Under the pieces are notes generated by a model. It saw only the letters and a list, made by a program, of their open reading frames with translations, made no database searches and was not told where the DNA came from. Below, piece by piece: positions 43,309 to 51,170 of a stretch of DNA of 64,000 nucleotides. The stretch spans positions 1-64,000 of the forward strand of contig CAXTCN010000002.1 in NCBI GenBank assembly GCA_964242575.1. The letters are read 5' to 3'. The translations under genes were made by a program, and so were the position numbers. Source of the stretch: JANPPS01 sp964242575 (GTDB lineage Bacteria; Pseudomonadota; Alphaproteobacteria; Acetobacterales; Acetobacteraceae). The first letter of the stretch is position 1; each line of letters begins with the position of its first letter.

Positions 43309-43943
43309 GGGTCTGGCTGCGAGCCGCCGTGAAGCCAACCCTGTTGGTGGCAAGCCTGGTGGCGGCCGGTTTGGCGCTGCGCGGCCTGGGATTAGACGAA
43401 GGCGTGGAGGCCGCTGGGAAGCACGGGCCAGCGACTTTCGTGGCCCTGTCAGCTGTTGCCTGCGCGGTTGGCGTTCCCCGGCAGGTCGTGGCCTATGCCG
43501 GCGGCCTAGCATTCGGCTTTTGGCCCGGCGCACTCCTGGCGCTTACAGCAGAAGGCCTGGGCTGCGCGGTTGACTTTTTCTGGGCCCGTCTCATTGTCCG
43601 AGGCTGGGCGTTGCGCTGGCTCAACCGGACCGGGGGAGGGCGATTGGATCGGCTGGACCGTTTCCTGCGCGCCAACGCGTTCACGGCCACGCTGACGCTG
43701 CGGCTATTGCCGTTCGGCAACAACATCGTGCTCAATATCATAGCTGGTGTCTCAGGCGTAGCGGCGCTCCCGTTCCTTGCGGCGTCCGTGCTGGGTTATA
43801 TCCCCCAAACCGCAGTGTTCGCCTTGCTTGGCGGCGGCATGCGCGTGTCGCAGGGCATACAGGTGGCACTGGCAGCCGGGCTGTTCTGCGCATCGATCGG
43901 GCTAGGCGTGCTGCTGATGCGGCGTCGCCCAATTCCAGGCTGA
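43305..43943 (+). CDS. TVP38/DedA-like (VTT domain) membrane protein
   Basis: A 212-residue membrane protein of the TVP38/TMEM64 (SNARE-associated, VTT) type. Hallmarks are VPRQVVAYAGGLAFGFWPGALLA and a later LRLLPFGNNIVLNIIAGVSGV re-entrant block. Some VTT/DedA members scramble or flip lipids, which fits coupling to a polyprenyl-phosphate glycosyltransferase. It starts at ATG 43305 inside the upstream stop. It converges with usg. Confidence 0.8.
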   Translation: MRVWLRAAVKPTLLVASLVAAGLALRGLGLDEGVEAAGKHGPATFVALSAVACAVGVPRQVVAYAGGLAFGFWPGALLALTAEGLGCAVDFFWARLIVRGWALRWLNRTGGGRLDRLDRFLRANAFTATLTLRLLPFGNNIVLNIIAGVSGVAALPFLAASVLGYIPQTAVFALLGGGMRVSQGIQVALAAGLFCASIGLGVLLMRRRPIPG

Positions 43944-43952
43944 CAGCCTCGG

Positions 43953-44213
43953 TTAATGGAGCGTCAGCAAGGTTGGCGTATGCCGCACCGACGCAGGCCG
44001 TATCGAGCCGCCGGTGGCGACGCGGATGGAGTGCAGCCGCCCATCCAGTTCGCGCGCCCAAAAGCTGAGGAAACGGCGCAACGTGGGGAATTCCGGTGCG
44101 AGGTCCAGGTCCTGCCAAACATAGGTCTGCAGCAGGGCAGGGTGGTCAGGAAGGCAGTAAAGGATCTCGGCGGTGGTGAGGCGGTAGTCCCTGAGTTGCA
44201 AAGCCAGGCTCAT
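43953..44213 (-). CDS. usg: Usg family protein
   Basis: An 86-residue protein with the Usg hallmark LTTAEILYCLPDHPALLQTY and WQDLDLAPEFP. The family is largely alphaproteobacterial and was named from a gene near trp genes; its function is not known. Start ATG 44213 has AAAGGA 8 nt upstream; the open frame to 44288 is rejected. It diverges from groES. Confidence 0.85.
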   Translation of the reverse strand: MSLALQLRDYRLTTAEILYCLPDHPALLQTYVWQDLDLAPEFPTLRRFLSFWARELDGRLHSIRVATGGSIRPASVRHTPTLLTLH

Positions 44214-44310
44214 GCTTCGTCCTTTCTCCGGTCCAGGCGGCACAGCGCCCAGATTAGACTGCCACACTAACGGTGCCGCAAAAGACAAACAATCGTGTGG
44301 TTACAACGCG

Positions 44311-44337
44311 TTAGCACTCAACGACAACCTGTGCTGC
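44311..44337 (+). promoter_or_regulatory. Degenerate second CIRCE-like half
   Basis: TTAGCACTC matches the CIRCE left half exactly. After N9 the right half is CTGTGCTGC against the consensus GAGTGCTAA, so only GTGCT is preserved. It lies about 55 nt upstream of the good CIRCE. Confidence 0.35.
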
Positions 44338-44344
44338 TTTTGCC

Positions 44345-44373
44345 TTGACGGCCATGCCGCAACCGCCTAGATC
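44345..44373 (+). promoter_or_regulatory. groESL promoter, sigma70-like
   Basis: TTGACG at 44345 and TAGATC at 44368 are separated by 17 nt. The initiation region would run into the CIRCE immediately downstream, which suits HrcA repression. Confidence 0.5.
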
Positions 44374-44374
44374 G

Positions 44375-44401
44375 CTGGCACTCTCTGAGCGAGAGTGCTA
44401 A
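44375..44401 (+). promoter_or_regulatory. CIRCE operator (HrcA binding site)
   Basis: CTGGCACTC-N9-GAGTGCTAA. The right half is the exact consensus and the left half differs in two bases (CTG for TTA). It is 51 nt upstream of groES. HrcA is expected to repress the operon and release it on heat shock; hrcA is not in the window. Confidence 0.85.
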
Positions 44402-44452
44402 ATGCCTGGTTACGGGCGAACGCGACAATCGACGCTTTAAGGAGCGATTTGC

Positions 44453-44767
44453 ATGAAGTTCCGTCCCTTGCACGACCGGATCGTGGTCAAGCGCATCACG
44501 GCTGAAGAAAAGACTGCCGGCGGCATCATCATTCCTGACACCGCCAAAGAGAAGCCGATGGAGGGCGAGGTCATCGCCGTCGGCGCCGGCGCCCGCAACG
44601 AGCAGGGCGCCATCGTTGAACTGGACGTGAAGGCCGGCGACCGCGTGCTGTTCGGCAAGTGGTCCGGCACCGAGGTGAAGCTCGATGGCGAGGAGCTCCT
44701 GATTATGAAGGAGAGCGACATCATGGGCATCATCGAAGGCTCGGCCGCCACCGCCAAGGCCGCCTAA
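44453..44767 (+). CDS. groES: Co-chaperonin GroES
   Basis: A 104-residue GroES, the lid of the chaperonin. MKFRPLHDRIVVKRI, the mobile loop EEKTAGGIIIPDTAKEK and the roof/base GDRVLFGKWSGTEVKLDGEEL are typical. AAGGAGC lies before ATG 44453. First gene of the groESL operon under CIRCE control. Confidence 0.98.
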   Translation: MKFRPLHDRIVVKRITAEEKTAGGIIIPDTAKEKPMEGEVIAVGAGARNEQGAIVELDVKAGDRVLFGKWSGTEVKLDGEELLIMKESDIMGIIEGSAATAKAA

Positions 44768-44795
44768 ACCAATAATAGCATAGAGGAAAATACAT

Positions 44796-46448
44796 ATGGC
44801 AGCTAAAGACGTACGTTTCGGCGGCGACGCCCGCCAGCGCATGTTGCGCGGCGTGGACATCCTCGCTGACGCCGTGAAGGTCACGCTCGGCCCCAAGGGC
44901 CGCAACGTGGTGATCGACAAAAGCTTCGGCGCCCCGCGCATCACCAAGGACGGCGTCACCGTCGCCAAGGAAATCGAGCTCGGCGATAAGTTCGAGAACA
45001 TGGGCGCGCAGATGCTGCGCGAAGTTGCGACCAAGACCAACGACGTGGCCGGCGACGGCACCACCACCGCGACCGTGCTGGCGCAGTCCATCGTGCGCGA
45101 GGGCGCCAAGGGCGTTGCCGCCGGGCTGAACCCGATGGACCTGAAGCGCGGCGTCGATGCGGCCGTCACCGCCATCGTGGCCGAGCTCAAGGCGCGCACC
45201 CGCAAGATCACCACCGAGGCCGAGACGGCGCAGGTCGGCACGATTTCCGCCAACGGCGAGGCCGAGATCGGCCGCATGATCGCCGAAGCCATGCAGAAGG
45301 TCGGCAACGAGGGTGTCATCACCGTCGAGGAGGCCAAGGGCATGGAGACCGAGCTGGATGTCGTTGAGGGCATGCAGTTCGACCGCGGCTACATCTCGCC
45401 GTATTTCATTACCAACGCCGAAAAGATGGTTGCCGAGCTGGAGCAGCCATACATCCTGATCCACGAAAAGAAGCTGTCCGGCCTGCAAGCCATGCTGCCG
45501 CTGCTGGAGACCGTGGTGCAGTCCGGTCGTCCGCTGCTGATCATCGCCGAGGATATCGAGGGCGAGGCGCTGGCCACGCTGGTGGTGAACAAGCTGCGCG
45601 GCGGGCTGAAGGTCGCGGCCGTGAAGGCGCCAGGCTTTGGCGACCGTCGCAAGGCCATGCTGGAGGACATCGCGATCCTGACCGGCGGCCAGGTGATCTC
45701 CGAAGACCTCGGCATCAAGCTTGAGAGCGTCACGCTAGCCATGCTCGGCCGCGCCAAGCGCGTGCTGATCGAGAAGGAGAACACGACGGTCGTCGAGGGT
45801 TCCGGTTCGAGCGAGGACATCAAGGGCCGCTGCAACCAGATCCGCGCGCAGGTCGAGGAAACCACCAGCGATTACGACCGCGAGAAGCTGCAGGAGCGGC
45901 TGGCGAAGCTCGCGGGCGGCGTTGCGGTGATCCGGGTCGGCGGCAGCACCGAGGTCGAGGTGAAGGAGCGCAAGGACCGCGTGGACGACGCCCTGCACGC
46001 GACCCGTGCGGCCGTCGAGGAAGGCATCGTGCCCGGCGGCGGTGTTGCCCTGGCGCGTGCGTCCTTGATCCTGGCGCAACTCAACCACGAGAACGAGGAC
46101 CAGCGCTTCGGCATCGAGATCGTGCGCAAGGCGGTGCAGACGCCGCTCCGCCAGATTGCTGAGAACGCTGGTGAGGACGGCGCCGTCATCGCTGGCAAGG
46201 TGCTGGAAAACGGCGACTACAACTTCGGCTTTGACGCACAGAACGCCGAGTTCAAGGACATGGTGGCCGCCGGCATCATCGACCCGACCAAGGTTGTCCG
46301 CACGGCGCTGCAGGATGCGGCTTCGGTGGCAAGCCTGCTGATCACCACGGAGGCAATGATCGCCGAGCGTCCGGAGAAGAAGCCGGCTGGCGGCATGCCG
46401 GGTGGCGGCGGTGGCGGCATGGGCGGCATGGGCGACATGGACTTCTAA
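44796..46448 (+). CDS. groL: Chaperonin GroEL
   Basis: A 550-residue GroEL of the standard length. Equatorial motifs VTLGPKGRNVVIDK and GDGTTTATVLA (with the catalytic Asp), the apical AVKAPGFGDRRKAMLEDI and hinge region are intact, and the C-terminal GGM repeat tail ends MGGMGDMDF. It folds client proteins with GroES. The gap to groES is 28 nt. A terminator follows. No second groEL is present here, although many alphaproteobacteria carry several. Confidence 0.98.
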   Translation: MAAKDVRFGGDARQRMLRGVDILADAVKVTLGPKGRNVVIDKSFGAPRITKDGVTVAKEIELGDKFENMGAQMLREVATKTNDVAGDGTTTATVLAQSIVREGAKGVAAGLNPMDLKRGVDAAVTAIVAELKARTRKITTEAETAQVGTISANGEAEIGRMIAEAMQKVGNEGVITVEEAKGMETELDVVEGMQFDRGYISPYFITNAEKMVAELEQPYILIHEKKLSGLQAMLPLLETVVQSGRPLLIIAEDIEGEALATLVVNKLRGGLKVAAVKAPGFGDRRKAMLEDIAILTGGQVISEDLGIKLESVTLAMLGRAKRVLIEKENTTVVEGSGSSEDIKGRCNQIRAQVEETTSDYDREKLQERLAKLAGGVAVIRVGGSTEVEVKERKDRVDDALHATRAAVEEGIVPGGGVALARASLILAQLNHENEDQRFGIEIVRKAVQTPLRQIAENAGEDGAVIAGKVLENGDYNFGFDAQNAEFKDMVAAGIIDPTKVVRTALQDAASVASLLITTEAMIAERPEKKPAGGMPGGGGGGMGGMGDMDF

Positions 46449-46474
46449 GCCTCAGTCGTTCGAACATGCTGGGA

Positions 46475-46506
46475 AGGGGCGGGCTGTCGGGTCCGCCCCT
46501 CTTTCG
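46475..46506 (+). terminator. Intrinsic terminator after groEL
   Basis: AGGGGCGG and CCGCCCCT form an 8-bp GC stem with a 10-nt loop. It is followed by CTTTC, a modest U run. Confidence 0.75.
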
Positions 46507-46694
46507 TTGCGGTTCAGCCGATATCGTTTCATTTGACACTTTTCCGTATATCTGCGCCCATGCGTAACCAGTCGTGTTTTTGACTAGCCTTGCTGCGCTT
46601 CCGCCTTGCTTCGGGTGCCCACAAGCCGTCCAAAGGCCCGATTGCTATGCTGCCCGCGCTGTTGTGGGCGGCTATGACGGAGAGCGACGCAGTT

Positions 46695-46898
46695 ATGGCG
46701 ACCGGCACGGTAAAATGGTTCAATACAACCAAAGGCTTCGGCTTCATCATGCCGCAGGACGGCAGCAAAGATGTGTTCGTCCACATCACTGCCGTCCAGG
46801 CAGCCGGACTGCGTGGCCTCGATGAGGGCCAGGCCGTCAGTTTTGACGTTGTCATGGAACGCGGCAAGGCTGCTGCCAGCAATCTCAAGCTCGCTTAA
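46695..46898 (+). CDS. Cold-shock protein, copy 1
   Basis: A 67-residue CspA-family single-strand nucleic-acid chaperone. RNP1 is KGFGFIM and RNP2 is VFVHITAV. ATG 46695 gives MATGTVKWF; the open frame to 46590 is a 5' extension. The upstream 246 nt after the groEL terminator may hold a long cold-shock 5' UTR and TTGACA at 46533. It is followed 53 nt later by a close paralogue. Confidence 0.95.
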   Translation: MATGTVKWFNTTKGFGFIMPQDGSKDVFVHITAVQAAGLRGLDEGQAVSFDVVMERGKAAASNLKLA

Positions 46899-46951
46899 CT
46901 TTCCACCCACCCAACGCGCGGCATGTCCATGCGTCCTAGGAGTTCACTAGA

Positions 46952-47155
46952 ATGGCTGTAGGCACCGTGAAGTGGTTTAATGCCACCAAGGGTTTTGGCT
47001 TCATCATGCCGCAGGACGGCAGCAAGGATGTGTTCGTCCACATCACTGCCGTGCAGGCCGCTGGCTTAAACGGCCTGAACGATGGCCAGAAGGTCAGCTA
47101 CGAGGTTGCGATGGAGCGCGGCAAGGCCGCTGCCACCAACCTCAAGCTTGCCTAG
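46952..47155 (+). CDS. Cold-shock protein, copy 2
   Basis: A 67-residue paralogue of the preceding gene, almost identical in sequence (MAVGTVKWFN, KGFGFIMPQDG, VFVHITAVQAAGL). It has its own AGGAG 9 nt before ATG 46952. It ends in a strong hairpin. The two genes look like a recent tandem duplication; their differences are mainly conservative. Confidence 0.95.
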   Translation: MAVGTVKWFNATKGFGFIMPQDGSKDVFVHITAVQAAGLNGLNDGQKVSYEVAMERGKAAATNLKLA

Positions 47156-47162
47156 TCCGCAA

Positions 47163-47188
47163 GGGACCGTCCGGACCTGGACGGTCCC
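47163..47188. terminator. Perfect 10-bp hairpin after the second cold-shock gene
   Basis: GGGACCGTCC and GGACGGTCCC, a perfect 10-bp stem around a 6-nt loop. There is no U tract after it, so it may stop transcription weakly or protect the mRNA 3' end. It starts 7 nt past the stop codon and also lies between two convergent genes. Confidence 0.55.
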
Positions 47189-47196
47189 CAACAGAA

Positions 47197-47799
47197 TTAG
47201 CCGCCTGTCCAAGACGCTGCGCTGTAGCCAGCCGTTAGCGCCTCATCCGTTCGGCTTACGGGCGTCACATTGGTGGCGCCCGTTTTTTGCATGATTTGGG
47301 CAACTTGGTCTGCCTGCTCGGGACTGGTGGTGCGTACCGCCAGGATCAACCGGCCCTCCGCGCCGCGTCTGTCGCGCTCTGCGACTTGCGCTTTGTCAGC
47401 GGCTTGGCCCACGGTCTCAGCCGCCGCCGCCCCGCCCAGGCCAACCGCTGCGGCGGCTGCAACGGCCAGTCCCGCCGCGCCACCGGTCGCGATTGTCGCG
47501 CCAGCCACCGCCACAGCCCCAGCGTAACCCGCCATGCCAGTGCCGAGCGTGCGAAGCTGCGCTTTGTCAGTGCTGTCGGTCGGATTGTCAGCGCCCTCGG
47601 TCGGCGTGCCAGACGCGGCCGATGCCTGGTCCTCGGGCAAGCTGAAGTCGGCCCGGTCGTATCCAGCCAGGGTCAGCTCGCCGAGTGCTGCCTGCATGGC
47701 GTCATCGTTGGGGAAAAACCCCTGCACTTCCTGCACGGAAGTGCTCAGGGCGGGACCCTGGGCTGAGTCTGATGACGAACCGTCCGTTGTTCCGCTCAT
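47197..47799 (-). CDS. General stress protein 17M/YflT-like
   Basis: A 200-residue soluble protein with a YflT-like N-terminal unit (VQEVQGFFPNDDAMQAALGEL then GYDRADFSLPED). A glycine/alanine-rich hydrophobic stretch around AGAVAVAGATIATGG... follows, and a final strand RLILAVRTTSPEQADQV resembles the same repeat's second part. The family is stress-associated with unknown activity. GAGGAG precedes ATG 47799. Confidence 0.7.
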   Translation of the reverse strand: MSGTTDGSSSDSAQGPALSTSVQEVQGFFPNDDAMQAALGELTLAGYDRADFSLPEDQASAASGTPTEGADNPTDSTDKAQLRTLGTGMAGYAGAVAVAGATIATGGAAGLAVAAAAAVGLGGAAAAETVGQAADKAQVAERDRRGAEGRLILAVRTTSPEQADQVAQIMQKTGATNVTPVSRTDEALTAGYSAASWTGG

Positions 47800-47908
47800 G
47801 GTGATCTCCTCGGTGTGCGGCGAAAACGCGCGAAGCCAAGGTGGCGTTCCCCCGATTTGTCGCACACAGGCGGTGGGCGTTGCGAGCGGACGGTCACGGA
47901 AGGTTTTT

Positions 47909-49054
47909 TCAGGTAGGCAGCTCGGTACGTTGTTTGGCGGCCGGGCTCAATCCGTAAAGAGCGGCATAGTGCGCCGCGCATTTGCTCCAGCTAAGGTGAG
48001 AGCTCATGTGCCGCTTGGCGTTGCGGCCCAGTGTCGCCGCATAGTCTGGAGCCTGCAGCAAATGGACCAGAGCTTGCGACAGGCTGTCGATGGTCGGCTG
48101 GACTATCACGCCGCTGACGCCGTGTTCGATCACCTCCGGGATGCCTCCGATGGCACTGGCGACGACTGCTTTGCCCAGGTTCATCGCCTCCAGTACAACG
48201 ATCGGCAGGGCGTCCTGGAAGGTGATGTGGCAGTATACGTCCGCGAGCGCCATCGGCAGCATTGGATCATCGACGAAGCCGGTAAGGGTCACGCCATCCG
48301 TCGTCGTTTGCAGCTTATGTTTGGTCCTGAACTCCTCCCAAAGCGGGCCGTGGCCGACCAGCAGGAACTGCGCATCCGGCACGTCGCGGCGCACCTGGCG
48401 AAAGGCCAGCAGCAACTGCTCCGCCCCTTTTATTTTCAATGGATAGTAGAAACGGGTGATTTGGCACACCACCGGCCCCGGCCCTAAGCCATACGAGGTG
48501 GCGAAGCAGGCGATTGCTTCCTTGGACGGAACTGTGGCCGGTGGCGGCGCCCCGTAGATGACCTCGACGTTCCGCCGGAGCGGCAACGCGGCGTTGCTCA
48601 GCTTGCGGCGAGTGTCCTCTGACACCACGACCACCCGGTCGCACATCGCATACAGCACCCCGGTCAGCGCACGCTTGATCCACGGTTTCCGCTCAGCCGG
48701 ATCGACATGGACCGTGTGAATGACGCGAGCGCTGCCAAGGGTCACGAACTTCCACAACAGGGCCGCGCACAGCAGTGGCAGGTTCTCGTGATTCTGCACG
48801 GCACGCGGCCTAGCTCGGGACAAGGCGCGCACTGCCGTCGCCGCGAACCGCATCTGGCCGTATCGAGTGCTCTGCTCCGCCATGGACATAGCCGGAGCCA
48901 CCAGCGTGAATGATGTTTCGTGCTCTGCTTTCAACGTTGCCAACAAGCTGCGCACGAACGCCGCAATGCCCCCATTCTCCTGGAGCGGATAGGCCAAAAG
49001 CGTGACCACCGGACCAGCTTCGGCGTTTCCATCCTCAGGACCGGGTCGATGCAT
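47909..49054 (-). CDS. Family 4 (GT-B) glycosyltransferase
   Basis: A 381-residue GT-B enzyme with N-terminal substrate and C-terminal nucleotide-sugar domains. VHVDPAERK and VVVVSEDTRRKL lie in the N half; the C half has VCQITRFYYPLKIKGAEQL, LVGHGPL and EAMNLGKAVVAS with Glu in EAMN. Specificity is unknown. The start of this gene is near the GC-poor patch, but its own base use looks like the surrounding genome. Confidence 0.82.
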   Translation of the reverse strand: MHRPGPEDGNAEAGPVVTLLAYPLQENGGIAAFVRSLLATLKAEHETSFTLVAPAMSMAEQSTRYGQMRFAATAVRALSRARPRAVQNHENLPLLCAALLWKFVTLGSARVIHTVHVDPAERKPWIKRALTGVLYAMCDRVVVVSEDTRRKLSNAALPLRRNVEVIYGAPPPATVPSKEAIACFATSYGLGPGPVVCQITRFYYPLKIKGAEQLLLAFRQVRRDVPDAQFLLVGHGPLWEEFRTKHKLQTTTDGVTLTGFVDDPMLPMALADVYCHITFQDALPIVVLEAMNLGKAVVASAIGGIPEVIEHGVSGVIVQPTIDSLSQALVHLLQAPDYAATLGRNAKRHMSSHLSWSKCAAHYAALYGLSPAAKQRTELPT

Positions 49055-49409
49055 GAGGCTCCTCCGTTGCGTGTCAAGCGCGCAAGATGCCTGGGCGTTC
49101 GTTGTCCGTCGCCAACTTATCGAAGCGTGCCCGGCCCAGCGCCGTCATCCCATGCCTCATGCGGCAGTTGGTGTGTTTGTTACTACGTCGTACAACTGAG
49201 CAGGGCTGCAAGGCCCGGCCCAGCTTAGGCCTGTCATCCGGTGCAAGCCCGCCGGGTAACCTCCAGGCGATAGGCTGCGGTCGTCAGCAGGCGCCCTGTC
49301 GTCATCAAAGGGATGTTCTTATTGCTAAAATTCGGGAAGCAGGACACATCGCGAAGGCTGCCAGCATATAGCCGTTGATATTACTTTACTCAGCTTAAAA
49401 GGGTTTTTA
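49055..49409. other. 355-nt intergenic stretch without a credible gene
   Basis: The stretch separates the GT4 gene from the low-GC gene. It becomes AT-rich towards its right end (TTACTTTACTCAGCTTAAAAGGGTTTTTACTATG, near 49378). Short open frames on the plus strand are not supported by codon use. A 20-residue tail RDVLIAKIREAGHIAKAAS could be the remnant of a decayed gene. No terminator was recognised. Confidence 0.4.
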
Positions 49410-50453
49410 CTATGACGACCTAATACGCTCGTTTAACTTTTCGGTAACGTCAAGAAACATCTTTTTTGGGCCTCGCTTGGGGACTCCCATGAAGTGCTCA
49501 AGAGCAGTGTTAAGCTCCGAAGGAGTTATGTCAGTCCAACTCCGCTTCGACGAAATCCACCAATCCCACATTCTCCGAAATCCGTACTTCTTTTCAGATG
49601 GTAAATGCCACATTGGCAATTTGAGGTCTTCAGCAGTGATGTTACGGTCTTCAAAGTTAGTCCACATTCTCCGGACGATGTCATTGGCCGAGAATTCTGG
49701 TATGTCATTCAGTTTTGCGATAATGTTCCAAAAATGCTCTTCCGTTTTGATCGAGTCATCCTCCCAGGCGTTGGCAACCGCGAATGACCATAGCCAATCA
49801 ATATTGGAGCTGTTTTGAGCGCAAAACTCCCTTGTGATGGCGAGGAACTCTCCCCCGTTATGCCGGACTACAGAGACTTGCTTCTCAAAAACTTCGAAAA
49901 GCACCTCCCGCATTTTCTGGACAGACATGCCATTGATAAGGGCATTTCCCTCGTAGTTCTTTTGGTCAGCGGCCTCCAGGGTATATATGAGACATCCGCT
50001 GTCGGCTAGACGTTGTTTGAACGGATCGAACGTCGAGCGCCAAACGCAATCGGAGTCCGTTATCACCAGATCGTCGCATATGCCGTTCTGGCCCTGCCAC
50101 TTGACGATATCAAGCTCGTAGAAAACACTGCCCCACTTCGAAACCGACCCTCTCGGAAGGCGGCGGTTGAGGTCAAGCCTAATCGGTGTCACTTCAAGCG
50201 ACGCCAGAAGCTCGACCACTTTTGCAGGGGCCACACTACTGATTTCCTGGTCGCAAAATATGATCAGGGGCACTGACGGATTGTGTATTCGCGCTGTTAG
50301 GAAATACACTCCGACGCATCGCCAATAAATTTCTTGGAACGAACGATCAGATGACCTGGACCCGGCCGACGGAAAGCTCGTTTCGTTTGATGGGTTATCC
50401 AGCGTAAGCCAGGTGCTGATGCCGAGCGATCGCTCCGTTGAAACATTATCCAT
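49410..50453 (-). CDS. Putative GT-A-like glycosyltransferase, low GC, probably acquired
   Basis: A 347-residue protein I do not recognise by name. VPLIIFCDQEI and CDDLVITDSDCVWRS suggest a GT-A fold with a DSD-type metal motif; a later GVYFLTARI and GEFLAITREFC fit glycosyltransferase-like proteins. Codon use is clearly more AT-rich than the surrounding genes. Either GTG 50459 or ATG 50453 could start; the AGGTG at optimal distance favours ATG 50453. Its substrate is unknown. Confidence 0.55.
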   Translation of the reverse strand: MDNVSTERSLGISTWLTLDNPSNETSFPSAGSRSSDRSFQEIYWRCVGVYFLTARIHNPSVPLIIFCDQEISSVAPAKVVELLASLEVTPIRLDLNRRLPRGSVSKWGSVFYELDIVKWQGQNGICDDLVITDSDCVWRSTFDPFKQRLADSGCLIYTLEAADQKNYEGNALINGMSVQKMREVLFEVFEKQVSVVRHNGGEFLAITREFCAQNSSNIDWLWSFAVANAWEDDSIKTEEHFWNIIAKLNDIPEFSANDIVRRMWTNFEDRNITAEDLKLPMWHLPSEKKYGFRRMWDWWISSKRSWTDITPSELNTALEHFMGVPKRGPKKMFLDVTEKLNERIRSS

Positions 50454-50680
50454 ATTCACCTACGAAATTAGCTCACATGCACCGCTAAAGTCCTTCTTGC
50501 TTCAGCATGCCGGGCAAAATTAACAGCAGAACCATGAACTGGGCTTTAGTCACGAACTCGATGAATGGCGTCTGAGTTCGGTTTAGCACAGAACGTGAGC
50601 GTTGTGGACATTTACCGAGGCTATGACCAATGCCGGAACGCACTGTTCCAGGCCCGGGCATCCCCACCAGGTCACGCGAC
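50454..50680. other. Intergenic region right of the low-GC gene
   Basis: 227 nt, AT-rich next to 50453 and GC-rich near 50680. It must hold the promoter of the low-GC gene. I see no other gene in it. Confidence 0.35.
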
Positions 50681-51115
50681 CTAAGCCGGCTTGTCCACCC
50701 GTTGATGCCGCGCCCGCGTCGCCCGCTCGATCGCCGCGGCCACCAAGGGGTCTAGCCGCAACTCGGCCATCACCAGCTCCAGCATCCGCAGCACTGGCTG
50801 CGACGAGCCGCCGCGGTCCGCCGCCACCACCTCGCACGCTAGCGCATACGCCGTCTCGCGCAGCCGTGGCTCCAGCGCCTCGCGGATCATTTGCCCGGCA
50901 TGCGTCAGGCCGTCATCTTCTCCCAGAAGGTCCACGGCGGCGTCGGTCGCCACCTCCAGCCGCTCGCTGCTGAAATCCTGGAATGCCGGCAGGGTCTGCA
51001 CGACGCCGGACATGACGCCGATCTCGCGGTCGGTGATGGCTCCGTCGGCGGCGGCCACCAGCACCATGGTGCAAACCAGCGCCTCCTGCGCATCCAGTCC
51101 GGTTCGGGCAAGCAT
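50681..51115 (-). CDS. TerB/TIM-like tellurite-resistance family helical protein
   Basis: A 144-residue helical protein. EALVCTMVLVAAADGAITDREIGVMSGVVQTLP resembles the TerB/DjlA N-terminal fold, with the acidic DGAITDRE metal-like loop; the second half has EVVAADRGGSSQPVLRMLELVMAEL. Function is unknown. AAGGACC precedes ATG 51115; the open frame to 51169 is not used. It lies just downstream of the helicase gene. Confidence 0.7.
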   Translation of the reverse strand: MLARTGLDAQEALVCTMVLVAAADGAITDREIGVMSGVVQTLPAFQDFSSERLEVATDAAVDLLGEDDGLTHAGQMIREALEPRLRETAYALACEVVAADRGGSSQPVLRMLELVMAELRLDPLVAAAIERATRARHQRVDKPA

Positions 51116-51170
51116 GGCATGGTCCTTCGCTGTTCGGCCGGAACCTAACGCAGCCGCGCCGGAAGGCAAC

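Noticed and set aside
49315..49371. Short plus-strand stretch RDVLIAKIREAGHIAKAAS
   Set aside because: It faintly resembles a DNA-binding helix region, but it is too short and has no supported start; kept only as a possible remnant.
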